Part shown: positions 53,020-61,804 of the stretch, piece by piece
How the letters are laid out: each line of letters begins with the position of its first letter
How positions within the stretch are numbered: the stretch's first letter is position 1
NCBI RefSeq assembly: GCF_037094685.1
Contig: NZ_CP146614.1
Coordinates: forward strand, 2,480,001 to 2,544,000
Direction: 5' to 3'
Length of the DNA: 64,000 nucleotides
Origin: Massilia sp. METH4
GTDB taxonomy: Bacteria > Pseudomonadota > Gammaproteobacteria > Burkholderiales > Burkholderiaceae_D
Notes under the pieces: model-generated
Databases searched by the model: none
What the model was told of the DNA's origin: nothing
Seen by the model: only the letters and a program-made list of their open reading frames with translations
Program-made: the position numbers and the translations under genes

Positions 53020-54842
53020 ATGAAAAGTCAAATTTGAACGAACGAGGAAATCATCAGGAAGATTTTACCCAAGGTGTTGGTGGTTGGGCTGAGTATACTG
53101 TGTCAATGACACTAACGAGTGATATTGCTAGACACGATGTGAAATTGCCGCCTAAGAAGTTAATTCCAGTAATCTTTATACCAGGAGTGATGGGCAGTAA
53201 TCTGAGAATGAGCGTGGGGCGACGAGAGCGGCTTAATCGTTCAGAAAACTATGCATGGAGGCCGGATGAGATAACTGATGCTGGAGGGAAGGCAAATGTT
53301 GTCACTGGCACAGGTTTAGGTGGATGGTTCAAGAACGCTACACCTGCCCAGCGCCAGCTGAATTTCGATCCGAACGAGACTGAAGTTGATCTTTATCGAT
53401 ATACCGAGAGTAAATCGAAGTTCGACCCTCAGGGTAAAGAAACTATTGAATCCGACATGCGTCATCGTAATGTCCCGGATGGGTTGGACGCCATTCCTCC
53501 ACTATTGGGGAGAACATGGTCATTCTCTCGTAAGGCTGATTCGTCAAAAGGGAAGGCAGCTAGTCCAGCGCAGATTGCTCGATGGCGCGGCTGGAGCGAG
53601 GTATTGTTCGGAGGCGCCTATGGAAAAATGCTTCGACACGCGGAACATTACCTGAATAATATGGTGCACGAAGGAGGATTGAATAAAATTTGGCGGACGG
53701 TACTAGGTGATCCACGCACTATGGGTGCAAAGGATGGTGCAGCACTAACTGAAGAACAAATACAATCTATATCAAAGTGTTGGTATCCAGTGCATTCTAT
53801 GGGATATAACTTCCTGAAGGGGAATGGTGAGTCTGCTAGAGTTCTCGCTGAGCGTATCGCTGGGCTAGTCAAAGGTTATCAAAAGCGTGGCTTTCAATGC
53901 AATGAGGTAATTTTGGTGACGCACAGTATGGGGGGGCTCGTAGCGAGAGCTCTGCTGCATCCGCGATACGGTAATTTACTGAATAGCTCAGTCTTCAAGA
54001 TACTCGGCGTTTATCACAATGTAATGCCATCATCTGGCGCGGCGGCGACGTATAAGCGAATGCGTTTCGGGTTTCAGGACCGGCCCGGTATATTGGCCGG
54101 GTTCGCTGCGCGTGTCCTCAGCATAAATGGCGAACACGCCACAGCTATTTTGGCGAATGCCCAGGGGCCGCTTGAGTTGCTTCCCAGTACTTGGTACGGC
54201 ACAGGTTGGTTGAAAGTAGTAGACGGAGCTGGGAATGTTCTCGATAGCTGGCCAAAAGAAGATTATAGTGCATTGAAGTACGTCTATTTGCAGCCAGAGA
54301 CAATTTGGTGGAGGCTAATTAATCCTAAATGGGTTAACCCAGCTCGGCTCACGGAAGATGAAGGAGGCGGAATAGCTAAAGTTCACCGGAGGATCGAGAA
54401 CGCTATAGATTTTATTGAGTCTATCTGTTCAACGTTCCACCCATCTCAAACCTATGCGAGCTACTGTAATAGTAAAAAGCGCCAATGCTTTGGTGAGGTA
54501 GTATTCAAAATAATGGACAAGGACCTTTTTGATACCTCAAAAACAAACCTGGCCCCGGTGACTACTTGGGTTCCGGTATCTGATGATGCCAGGGGTAACC
54601 TAACAGTAAAGGCAGGTAACCGTATCCTTACGCTTTCCCTGCAGCCTCCGAGTAGCAGCGGAGACGAAACAGTTCCGGCTGAGCGTTCCGCACGAATGGT
54701 GGGCGGTATGAGGTTTGTACACGGGACTGGAGAATCCGATGGGTATGAGCACCAAGATAGCTATTCTCAGAAGGAAGTGCTGGACGCGATGCTATATGCT
54801 GTTGCAAGCATTGCACTTACCGCGGATTGGAAGGGTAAATAG
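53016..54842 (+). CDS. T6SS lipase effector (Tle-like, PGAP1-type alpha/beta hydrolase)
   Basis: 608 aa from the ATG at 53016 (GGAGA upstream, ATGA overlap with vgrG). Oxyanion region IFIPGVMGSNLR (near residue 53), nucleophile S304 in VTHSMGGLVARALLHPRYG, an Asp in the SSGDETVPAE motif near residue 548, and a His in YEHQDSYSQ near residue 579. No signal peptide or PAAR, in line with VgrG-carried effectors. Position between vgrG and a putative Tli4-type immunity gene argues for a Tle4-like phospholipase that attacks membranes of rival cells. AT-richer than the surrounding genome. Confidence 0.85.
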   Translation: MNEKSNLNERGNHQEDFTQGVGGWAEYTVSMTLTSDIARHDVKLPPKKLIPVIFIPGVMGSNLRMSVGRRERLNRSENYAWRPDEITDAGGKANVVTGTGLGGWFKNATPAQRQLNFDPNETEVDLYRYTESKSKFDPQGKETIESDMRHRNVPDGLDAIPPLLGRTWSFSRKADSSKGKAASPAQIARWRGWSEVLFGGAYGKMLRHAEHYLNNMVHEGGLNKIWRTVLGDPRTMGAKDGAALTEEQIQSISKCWYPVHSMGYNFLKGNGESARVLAERIAGLVKGYQKRGFQCNEVILVTHSMGGLVARALLHPRYGNLLNSSVFKILGVYHNVMPSSGAAATYKRMRFGFQDRPGILAGFAARVLSINGEHATAILANAQGPLELLPSTWYGTGWLKVVDGAGNVLDSWPKEDYSALKYVYLQPETIWWRLINPKWVNPARLTEDEGGGIAKVHRRIENAIDFIESICSTFHPSQTYASYCNSKKRQCFGEVVFKIMDKDLFDTSKTNLAPVTTWVPVSDDARGNLTVKAGNRILTLSLQPPSSSGDETVPAERSARMVGGMRFVHGTGESDGYEHQDSYSQKEVLDAMLYAVASIALTADWKGK

Positions 54843-55950
54843 AAGTTGCCTGATTCTGCTATTGGTTTTGGCAATTTTCTTTGCCTCTACTTTTACTTCT
54901 GAGGAGGATATGGTGGATAAAATCTATCGGGAACCGCAAAAGATCAGTGTCTTATTCAACGAAAGGAAACTGTCGTGTTTTGGTCGTTATGCTTTCTACA
55001 TACCAAAAATTTCTCAAATTGTATGGGGCGCAACGTCATTCCCGTCAAGGATCAGTGTGATTAGTTCAAGTCGAAGCACAATGGAGCAGCTTGTCTTGGA
55101 AGATGTGGCGAGAATTCGACGTGCCAACGATACTGCTGAAGTGATATTTTCAGGCCCCGGTCGAGATGGCTTGGGTTGGCGGCTGGACTATTATGAGGAT
55201 AAGTACGCGAAGAGGGATGGAGCCCTCTATTCTCGGAGTTATATAGAGCTTGGAAATAATATCTTTCTGCTGAGTGCCGCCAAAGCGAAAAGTGAATCGG
55301 AGGTTCTTTTTTTAGAAAGACAATTTCGACGGGCGAAGAGTATTGTTCTTGCTGATCACGATATCCATGCTGATCCTGGATTCTGCGTAGAGCACGGATT
55401 CATTAGACAAAACACATACGATCACCAAGAAATTGTTGCGATAGGTTTGCATCTGCCAAGCTACCCGGATGTTAAGTTCTCTATCACTTCTAACAAGGAT
55501 GCATATGCTGACTACTCTCCTGAAGAGTTTGATGGACGCATCAGGGAAGAGTTGTCTTTGCTCTCCAGGATTAAGCACGCCAAAGACGAACAGGGAAGTA
55601 ATTATCCGGCACGAGTAGTATTACGCGAGGGCCCCCGAAACGTAAATCACTGGAAAGGGGAGGAATCGTTGATTAGGCGAGCTGACGGAACTCATGACTT
55701 CGAGTGGGCCTATGTCGGTCGACCTGGGGACGTGGCTTACCCACCAGAGTTCAGTGTGCAAATGTTCACGAAGGTAGCCAATAACATGATTGGGGCTGCC
55801 GAAAAAGCCTCACTTACCGACGACGAAGCAGTCGCCCTATGGGACAAACTACTCTCTAGCCTAAAATTTCGCGTAAAGGTACCGGGCGCGCCAGAAGGGT
55901 CTTACTACTTTCTGCCCGGAGAGAAAACCGACCGAGGAGCAAAGCCATGA
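54796..55950 (+). CDS. putative T6SS immunity protein, Tli4-like
   Basis: About 384 aa from the ATG at 54796; a longer frame starts at 54715, and the effector stop lies inside both. An N-terminal membrane helix (CLILLLVLAIFFAS) puts the bulk in the periplasm, the right place to neutralise a lipase. The KLSCFGRYAFYIPK stretch resembles the cysteine/GR motif of Tli4 N-terminal domains, and the FEWAYVGRPGDVAYPPEFS region matches my memory of the C-terminal domain. Family call by recognition, not by search. Low GC like the effector; ATGA overlap with the PAAR gene. Confidence 0.6.
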   Translation: MLLQALHLPRIGRVNRSCLILLLVLAIFFASTFTSEEDMVDKIYREPQKISVLFNERKLSCFGRYAFYIPKISQIVWGATSFPSRISVISSSRSTMEQLVLEDVARIRRANDTAEVIFSGPGRDGLGWRLDYYEDKYAKRDGALYSRSYIELGNNIFLLSAAKAKSESEVLFLERQFRRAKSIVLADHDIHADPGFCVEHGFIRQNTYDHQEIVAIGLHLPSYPDVKFSITSNKDAYADYSPEEFDGRIREELSLLSRIKHAKDEQGSNYPARVVLREGPRNVNHWKGEESLIRRADGTHDFEWAYVGRPGDVAYPPEFSVQMFTKVANNMIGAAEKASLTDDEAVALWDKLLSSLKFRVKVPGAPEGSYYFLPGEKTDRGAKP

Positions 55951-56204
55951 AGCACGAAGGCCGCGGCGTCATACGCATTGGCGACAAGACGGACCATGGC
56001 GGACTCGTACTGACTGCCACCTCGACAACAATTGCGATGGGCAAGTCTGCTGCGCTTGAGGGTGATATGACCATCTGCCCGAAGTGCAAAGGATCCTTTG
56101 CCATCAAGCCCGACGGCAAGGGCGCAAAACATAAGGGCAAATCCTATGCGTACGACGGTGACATGACCGAGTGCGGCGCCAAACTGATCACTTCTTTAGT
56201 ATGA
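55947..56204 (+). CDS. PAAR-domain protein
   Basis: 85 aa. GVIRIGDKTDHGG, then repeated GDMTICP and GDMTECG motifs, characteristic of the PAAR cone that tips VgrG; the two cysteines and histidine could bind zinc. Last gene of the vgrG-effector-immunity cassette. No extra C-terminal toxin domain. Confidence 0.88.
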   Translation: MKHEGRGVIRIGDKTDHGGLVLTATSTTIAMGKSAALEGDMTICPKCKGSFAIKPDGKGAKHKGKSYAYDGDMTECGAKLITSLV

Positions 56205-56262
56205 CGTAGCGACGAGCCAGTCGGTGCAAGCAAGAGCCAAAAGGAGCGGTAACTCAACGAAA

Positions 56263-56631
56263 TCAATACTCATCATACTTCCGCGCATCCCCGCGCACCT
56301 TCGAGGCTGGATACTTCTCCCCATTCAGCCTCAACTTCTCCAGCGCAGCCGCCCGCAAATCCACGCCGGTACGATCCGCCAGCTGTACCAGATACAGCAG
56401 CACATCGGCCATCTCATGCCGTACTCCCTCCAGCTTTCGCTCATCCAGTTCATCGAGCGCCCCGGTCCGAAGCCACTGGAAATGCTCGACCAGCTCCGCC
56501 ACCTCCACGGACAACGCCATGACCAGGTTCTTGGGCGTATGAAACTGTCCCCAATCCCGTTCGGCCGCGAACGCCCGGGTCAATTCGCGCAATTCCTCGA
56601 GCGAATCCTGAGGCGAGGAAGAAGAACTCAC
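56263..56631 (-). CDS. MazG-like nucleotide pyrophosphohydrolase
   Basis: 122 aa from a GTG at 56631, preceded by AAGGAG and overlapping the stop of the upstream GNAT gene as GTGA. All-alpha NTP pyrophosphatase motif: SVEVAELVEHFQW and EMADVLLYLVQLAD hold the acidic metal ligands. The family removes non-canonical dNTPs or NTPs. Single-domain type (RS21-C6/MazG-like). Confidence 0.87.
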   Translation of the reverse strand: MSSSSSPQDSLEELRELTRAFAAERDWGQFHTPKNLVMALSVEVAELVEHFQWLRTGALDELDERKLEGVRHEMADVLLYLVQLADRTGVDLRAAALEKLRLNGEKYPASKVRGDARKYDEY

Positions 56632-57083
56632 ACCAACTCCTTCTGCATGAAGACCGACAGCGGATCCTCGGGATATTCCCCGAACGCCCCGCGGTGCTTG
56701 TACCCCATGCGCTCGTACAGCGCCAGGGCTTCCGGCATCGTCGGTCCCGTCTCCAGCATGCACACCGAGCACCCCTGTGCCAGCGCCTTCTCCTCCAGCG
56801 CGGAAATCAACCGTCGAGCCAGTCCCTGGCCCCGGGCCTCAGGCCGCACATACATCCGCTTGAGTTCAGCATATTCTGGCGTCACTACGACAGCAGCGCA
56901 GCCCAGCGCGGTGCCGTTGGAAGCGTCGCGTGCCACAGCGAATGCCACATTCGGCGCCAGCAGCGAAGCGATGTCCAGCGCGTAGACATTCTCAGGCGGA
57001 TACAGCGAATACAGGTAGGCATCCAGTTCGGCGATCAGTGCGTGCACATCCGGCTGGTCCGGGGTTTCAAAGGTGATCTGCAT
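56628..57083 (-). CDS. GNAT-family N-acetyltransferase
   Basis: 151 aa from the ATG at 57083; a TTG at 57089 is an alternative. The acetyl-CoA motif A is ELKRMYVRPEARGQGLARRLISALEE (Q/RxxGxG/A), and LALYERMGYKHRG is the conserved C-terminal part. Substrate unknown. Transcribed with the MazG-like gene. Confidence 0.88.
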   Translation of the reverse strand: MQITFETPDQPDVHALIAELDAYLYSLYPPENVYALDIASLLAPNVAFAVARDASNGTALGCAAVVVTPEYAELKRMYVRPEARGQGLARRLISALEEKALAQGCSVCMLETGPTMPEALALYERMGYKHRGAFGEYPEDPLSVFMQKELV

Positions 57084-57183
57084 GGACAATTCGATGATGT
57101 TTTAAGGGAAATGGCGATGTTATCATTCCCCGCGCCGCCCGATCGGTGGTCGACTGGGGGCACGACATCTCACAAGGATAATG

Positions 57184-59829
57184 ATGAAACCGCTTTTAAG
57201 GAAAGCCGTCGCCCTGACTCTTGGCTCCTCGATGTTGATGGCAGCGCCTGTGGTGCTGGCCGCCAGCGCGCCCCGCGCGGAAAAGGAGTGGCTGTCGCAA
57301 GCCGATGCCGAAGCGCGTTCCGCGCGCGTGTCGAACGTCGCCTACCAGCTCGACTTCACGCTCACCGGCGCGGAAACCTTCGCCAACACGACCACGCTGA
57401 ACTTCGACCTGAACGATGCGTCGGCGCCGCTGACGATCGACCTGAACAAGGCTACCGTCAAGTCGCTCACCGTCAATGGCAAGACCATCGCGCCGCAATA
57501 CAACAACTGGTTCATCACGATTGCCGCCGCGGACCTGAAGCAGGGCCGCAATACGGTCGTCGTCGGTTTCGAGCGGCTGCACAGCACGAACGGCGAGGGC
57601 CTGCACCGCATGATCGACCCGGTCGATGGTCGCGTGTACACCTACTCGCACTTCGAGCCGGCCGCCGCGCAGCAGATGTTCGCCCTGTTCGACCAGCCCG
57701 ACCTGAAGGCCACCTACCAGGTCAACGTCACCGCGCCGGCCGACTGGGTCGTGGTGTCCACCACGCGCGAAGCGAAGGTCGAGGATGCAGCCGGCGGCAA
57801 GCGCTGGACCTTCCCCGTCACGAAGAAGCTGTCGCCCTATAACTTCTCGCTGCACGCCGGGCCGTACAAGATATGGGAAGACAACAGCGCGAAGTATCCG
57901 ATGCGGCTGTTCGCGCGCCAGTCGGTGGCTGCGCAGGTCGATCCGAAGGATTGGTTCACGTTCACGAAGCAGGGTCTGGCCTTCTTCGACGAGTACTTCG
58001 GCATCCCTTACCAGTTCGAGAAATACGACCAGCTGCTGGTGCCGGATTTCCTGTACGGCGCCATGGAGAACGCCGGCGCGATCACCTTTGCCGAAAACCG
58101 CTTCCTCCACAAGGACAAGATGACGACGGACCAGCGCCACTCGCTGGCATCGGTCATCATGCACGAGATGGCTCACCAGTGGTTCGGCGATCTCGTCACC
58201 ATGAAGTGGTGGAATGGCTTGTGGCTGAACGAGAGCTTTGCCTCGTTCATGGGCACGCTGGGTACCGCCGAGTCCACGGAATTCAAGAACGCGTGGCAGT
58301 ACTTCTACACGCAGGGTAAAGCGGCCGCCTACCGGCAGGACCAGTCGCTGGGCACGCACCCGATCGAGGTGCCCGTGGCCACCACCGCCAACGCCTTCGA
58401 CAATATCGATGCGATCACGTACTCGAAGGGCGCCTCCACGCTCAAGCAATTGCGTCACCTGCTGGGCGAGGAAACCTTCCGCCGCGGCGTGCACAATTAC
58501 CTCGTCAAGTACCAGTACCAGAACGCGAAGCTCGACGACTTCATCGGCAGCCTGGGCGAAGCGGCCGGCCGTGATCTGTCGCAGTGGACGCAGGACTGGC
58601 TGTACCAGCCCGGCGTGAACACGGTGACGGCGAACTACACGTGCAAGGGCGGCAAGATCGATTCCTTCAGCCTGGCGCAGACGGCGCCGGCCGAGCATCC
58701 GGTACTGCGCGAGCAGCGCGTGCAGGTGGCGCTGTTCCGCAACGGGGGCAAGGCGCTGAACCTGGACCGCAAGCTGGCCGTCACCTACAAGGGCGCCAGC
58801 ACGCCGGTGCCGGAACTGAACGGCGCTGCCTGCCCGGACCTGGTCTACCCGAACTACGAGGATTGGGGCTATGCCAAGGTCAAGCTGGATGGGCGGTCTT
58901 CCGCCGCGGCGCGCGCGAACGTCAGTAAGGTCGAGGAACCGCTGCTGCGTGCCATGCTGTGGCAGAGCATGTGGGATGGCGTGCGCGATGGCGAGTTGCC
59001 GCTGAACGACTTCCTGCAAACGGCCCTGGACAACGCGCCGCGCGAGACGGATTACGCGCTGCTCGGCACCGTGCTCACGAATGTCCGGGCCGGCATCGGT
59101 TACCTGCAGAAGATGTCGCCGAATGGCGCGTACACGAACAAGACCGTCGGGGCGCTGGAGAAAATGGCGTGGCAGGGCATCCTCGACGCAAAGGATGAAA
59201 ACTTCCGCCGCCGCTGGCTGGCCACCTACGTGGACTTCGCCGGCAGCAAGCCCGCGCTGGACCGCCTGGCGGGCATGCTGCACAACCGTGGTGTGCCGAA
59301 AGGCGTGACCATCAGCCAGGACGTGCGCTGGGCGATCGTCAAGCAGCTCTCCGAGCAGAACTACCCAGGCGTGGAAAAGCTGGTCGCCGCGGAAGCCGCG
59401 CGCGACAAGTCCGACAGCGGCCAGGCTGCCGCGCTGGCGGCGCAGGTGGTGCGGCCCGATCCGGCGGTGAAGGCCGAGTGGCTGGCGAAGATCGCCGATA
59501 CGCAGACGAAGCTGCCGTTCTCGCGCATCCGCACGGCGATGGAAAACCTGTACCCGTCCGCGCAAGCCTCGCTGAGCGAGCAAAGCGCCGCCCAGCGGCT
59601 CACGCAACTGCCGGAGCTCGACAAGACGGCCGGTCCGGTCTTCATGCGCAGTTTCGCGGAATCGATGATTCCGGCCACGTGCACGCCGCAAAGCGTGCAG
59701 CGCCTGGCGGACGCCGCCGCCCAGCAGAAGGATCTGTCGGCCGGCACGCGCCGTGCGCTGCTGGAAACCCAGCAGGAGGATGCGCGCTGCGTGGCCATCC
59801 GCAAGGCGATGACGGTGCCGCTCGGCTGA
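57184..59829 (+). CDS. exported M1-family aminopeptidase
   Basis: 881 aa (882 from the ATG at 57181; AAGGA is spaced better for 57184). Signal peptide MKPLLRKAVALTLGSSMLMA. Family motifs: GAMEN exopeptidase loop, zinc site HEMAHQWFGD with WLNESFASF 19 residues on, and the DWLYQPGVNTV region. It trims N-terminal residues from peptides in the periplasm or outside, feeding the cell. Resembles PepN/ERAP-type enzymes. Terminator at 59847. Confidence 0.92.
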   Translation: MKPLLRKAVALTLGSSMLMAAPVVLAASAPRAEKEWLSQADAEARSARVSNVAYQLDFTLTGAETFANTTTLNFDLNDASAPLTIDLNKATVKSLTVNGKTIAPQYNNWFITIAAADLKQGRNTVVVGFERLHSTNGEGLHRMIDPVDGRVYTYSHFEPAAAQQMFALFDQPDLKATYQVNVTAPADWVVVSTTREAKVEDAAGGKRWTFPVTKKLSPYNFSLHAGPYKIWEDNSAKYPMRLFARQSVAAQVDPKDWFTFTKQGLAFFDEYFGIPYQFEKYDQLLVPDFLYGAMENAGAITFAENRFLHKDKMTTDQRHSLASVIMHEMAHQWFGDLVTMKWWNGLWLNESFASFMGTLGTAESTEFKNAWQYFYTQGKAAAYRQDQSLGTHPIEVPVATTANAFDNIDAITYSKGASTLKQLRHLLGEETFRRGVHNYLVKYQYQNAKLDDFIGSLGEAAGRDLSQWTQDWLYQPGVNTVTANYTCKGGKIDSFSLAQTAPAEHPVLREQRVQVALFRNGGKALNLDRKLAVTYKGASTPVPELNGAACPDLVYPNYEDWGYAKVKLDGRSSAAARANVSKVEEPLLRAMLWQSMWDGVRDGELPLNDFLQTALDNAPRETDYALLGTVLTNVRAGIGYLQKMSPNGAYTNKTVGALEKMAWQGILDAKDENFRRRWLATYVDFAGSKPALDRLAGMLHNRGVPKGVTISQDVRWAIVKQLSEQNYPGVEKLVAAEAARDKSDSGQAAALAAQVVRPDPAVKAEWLAKIADTQTKLPFSRIRTAMENLYPSAQASLSEQSAAQRLTQLPELDKTAGPVFMRSFAESMIPATCTPQSVQRLADAAAQQKDLSAGTRRALLETQQEDARCVAIRKAMTVPLG

Positions 59830-59846
59830 GTACGGTCTTCCCCACG

Positions 59847-59870
59847 ACGCCGGCGCAAGCCGGCGTTTTT
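59847..59870 (+). terminator. intrinsic terminator after the aminopeptidase
   Basis: ACGCCGGC-GCAA-GCCGGCGT (59847-59866), a perfect 8-bp stem, followed by TTTT. The same stem recurs at 61362. Confidence 0.8.
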
Positions 59871-60084
59871 GATTGACGCTTTGCCCGGCGCGGCGATATA
59901 TTTTTGCAAGTCACTTCGGGTGCCAGCCCTTCAGGCGGCACAGGCAGTCCCATCCACGGCAGCCGGGCGTTGCCGGCTCCTTCCCACATCACTTCCACCC
60001 GCCGGTTCGCTCCCTTCCATCACGGCCGGGTACTACAACAAGCCGCGCGCTGGCAGCGGAAGGGATCACTGTAAGGAGACTGCA

Positions 60085-61347
60085 ATGAATATCTACCAGG
60101 CGATCTGGGATGCGGACCAGGCCGGCAGCGGCATCCGCCCCCTGCTGGCATCGTCCAGCGAGGCGGGGCAGGAAGAGCATGGCTATATCCGCGTGCTGAC
60201 CCGCACCGAAACGCTGCAAGACCCGAACATCCTGTTCGATCTCGCCCTGCCGGTCCACAAGCGCACCACCTACGATCTCGTGCAGGCGCTGTTCGACAAC
60301 TATGCGCTGGACGAGCAGCATACCGAGCTGGAGACCCCCGAGGAGAGGGAAGAAATTCACGACCTGCTGACGGCCGTGGTGGACAGCCCGCCCATGCTGG
60401 TAGCCCGCCAGTATCTGGAAGAAGCGACCGGCACGGCCATCAGCAGCGCGCGCTGGTACTCGACCTTGCTGGAGATGTGGTTCCGTACCTTCCGGGGCGG
60501 CGGCGATCCGGCGCTGTCCGGCTTCGAGCACGTGTTCGTCGGCGAGCAGCAGGGGCCGAAAGTTCAGGGCTACCATTTCTGGTACAAGTATTACCTGGAC
60601 GATGGCATGGTGCAGCGCGAGGGCACCCGTTCCATGTTCCCCGGCCTTGCGGACGACCGCATCGTCTACCTGCGCGGCCAGTACAAGGATGGCCAGGAAG
60701 CGTTCCCGGAATCGGTCACCATTTCGTACAAATGGCTGGCGCCGGACTACGATGCGAAAGTGCTGCGCCCGTTGACGAAGCCCACCGGCGGCTTCTTCGT
60801 CGGCTGCAGCGTGGAAGGCCTGATGGCCATCGGCACCGTGCGCGCTCACCTGGGCGCGCGGGCGCCGAAGGAAGCCGTCATCAATGGCGCGCGCTATGAA
60901 CTGAAGGTGTTCCGCAGCGAGAACAACCAGCATATCCGCACGTTCTATCCGATCTACCTGGGGCCGGCTTCGGAAGTCACGCCGCCGCCCGGGCCGGCGC
61001 CCGACCCGGTCGAGCCGGGCAAGCTGCGCATCCTCGCCGCACTCGTCAACCCGGAAGGGGACGACGTTGGCGGCGAGCGTGTCATGCTCGCCAATGGCGG
61101 CGGGCAGGCGGTGTCGCTGGAAGGCTATGTGCTGCGCGATGCAAACCGGAACCGGCTGCCGATACCGGATGAATTCGGCAGCGTGCCGGCCCGCGGTGCC
61201 GTCACCGTCACCTTGCCGCGCGGGTCGATGCAGTTGTCGAACAAGGGGGGCGAAATCACATTGCTCACTCCCAGCGGGGCGGTGGCGCACCGGGTCAGCT
61301 ACTCGAAGGCGCAGGCGCGGCGGGAAGGGGAGATGATCTATTTCTGA
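60085..61347 (+). CDS. EndoU-type endoribonuclease fused to a lamin-tail domain
   Basis: 420 aa from the ATG at 60085, with AAGGAG upstream. Residues about 5-290 read as a eukaryote-type EndoU (XendoU) domain. The core is GFEHVFVGEQQGPKVQGYHFW, with E148, H149, E154 and H164 spaced as in frog XendoU (E161, H162, E167, H178). The later KPTGGFFVGCSVEGLMAIGT and RTFYPIYLG segments hold a candidate catalytic Lys (K232) and the end of the fold. A Pro-rich linker (about 297-312) leads to a lamin-tail-domain-like C-terminus (GERVMLANGGGQAVSLEGYV then LRDANRN). No signal peptide is seen. EndoU enzymes cut RNA at uridines; the role here is unknown. Confidence 0.75.
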   Translation: MNIYQAIWDADQAGSGIRPLLASSSEAGQEEHGYIRVLTRTETLQDPNILFDLALPVHKRTTYDLVQALFDNYALDEQHTELETPEEREEIHDLLTAVVDSPPMLVARQYLEEATGTAISSARWYSTLLEMWFRTFRGGGDPALSGFEHVFVGEQQGPKVQGYHFWYKYYLDDGMVQREGTRSMFPGLADDRIVYLRGQYKDGQEAFPESVTISYKWLAPDYDAKVLRPLTKPTGGFFVGCSVEGLMAIGTVRAHLGARAPKEAVINGARYELKVFRSENNQHIRTFYPIYLGPASEVTPPPGPAPDPVEPGKLRILAALVNPEGDDVGGERVMLANGGGQAVSLEGYVLRDANRNRLPIPDEFGSVPARGAVTVTLPRGSMQLSNKGGEITLLTPSGAVAHRVSYSKAQARREGEMIYF

Positions 61348-61361
61348 GCGCTCGAAGGAGA

Positions 61362-61381
61362 ACGCCGGCGAGAGCCGGCGT
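61362..61381 (+). terminator. hairpin after the EndoU-LTD gene
   Basis: ACGCCGGC-GAGA-GCCGGCGT, the same stem as the terminator at 59847, but followed by CCGG and not T. Likely terminator-like; efficiency uncertain. The gap 61382-61588 contains nothing I can support. Confidence 0.5.
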
Positions 61382-61588
61382 CCGGTCACATCTCCATGGC
61401 GTCATGGCCGTCGATCGCGCCTTGGCAGGCGAGGCAGCAGTATTGGTCATGTTGATCGCCGGAAATTAGCGATAGGAAATCAATACTCCCATGCATGGCC
61501 TGCCTTGCCTCTGATCCTCTGCAAGACATCGGCGCGAGCGCCTTCGATCCATGGAGCCGCTACAATGCCGCCTTCAACGGAGCCTCCA

Positions 61589-61801
61589 ATGACCTACGAA
61601 GAATACCTGGACGAAGTCACCACGCTGATCTTCGAGAAATACAACGTGCCCGAAAAGCAAGCCGTGCGCATCGTGATGGCCGCGCAGGACAGCGAATTCT
61701 TCGTGCCGCACGACGAGGATGCCAAGCTGCGCAACGTCGACCAGGCGCACAAGGACGCCAAGACGCTGTTCACCGCCGCGCAGAAAAAACCGGCGAAATA
61801 A
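61589..61801 (+). CDS. small conserved-type hypothetical protein
   Basis: 70 aa from the ATG at 61589, GGAG 9 nt upstream. MTYEEYLDEVTTLIFEKYN then VPEKQAVRIVMAAQDSEFF is a compact helical domain with acidic face; I do not recognise its family. Its stop is three bases from the end of the convergent uvsE gene. Confidence 0.55.
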   Translation: MTYEEYLDEVTTLIFEKYNVPEKQAVRIVMAAQDSEFFVPHDEDAKLRNVDQAHKDAKTLFTAAQKKPAK

Positions 61802-61804
61802 AGG

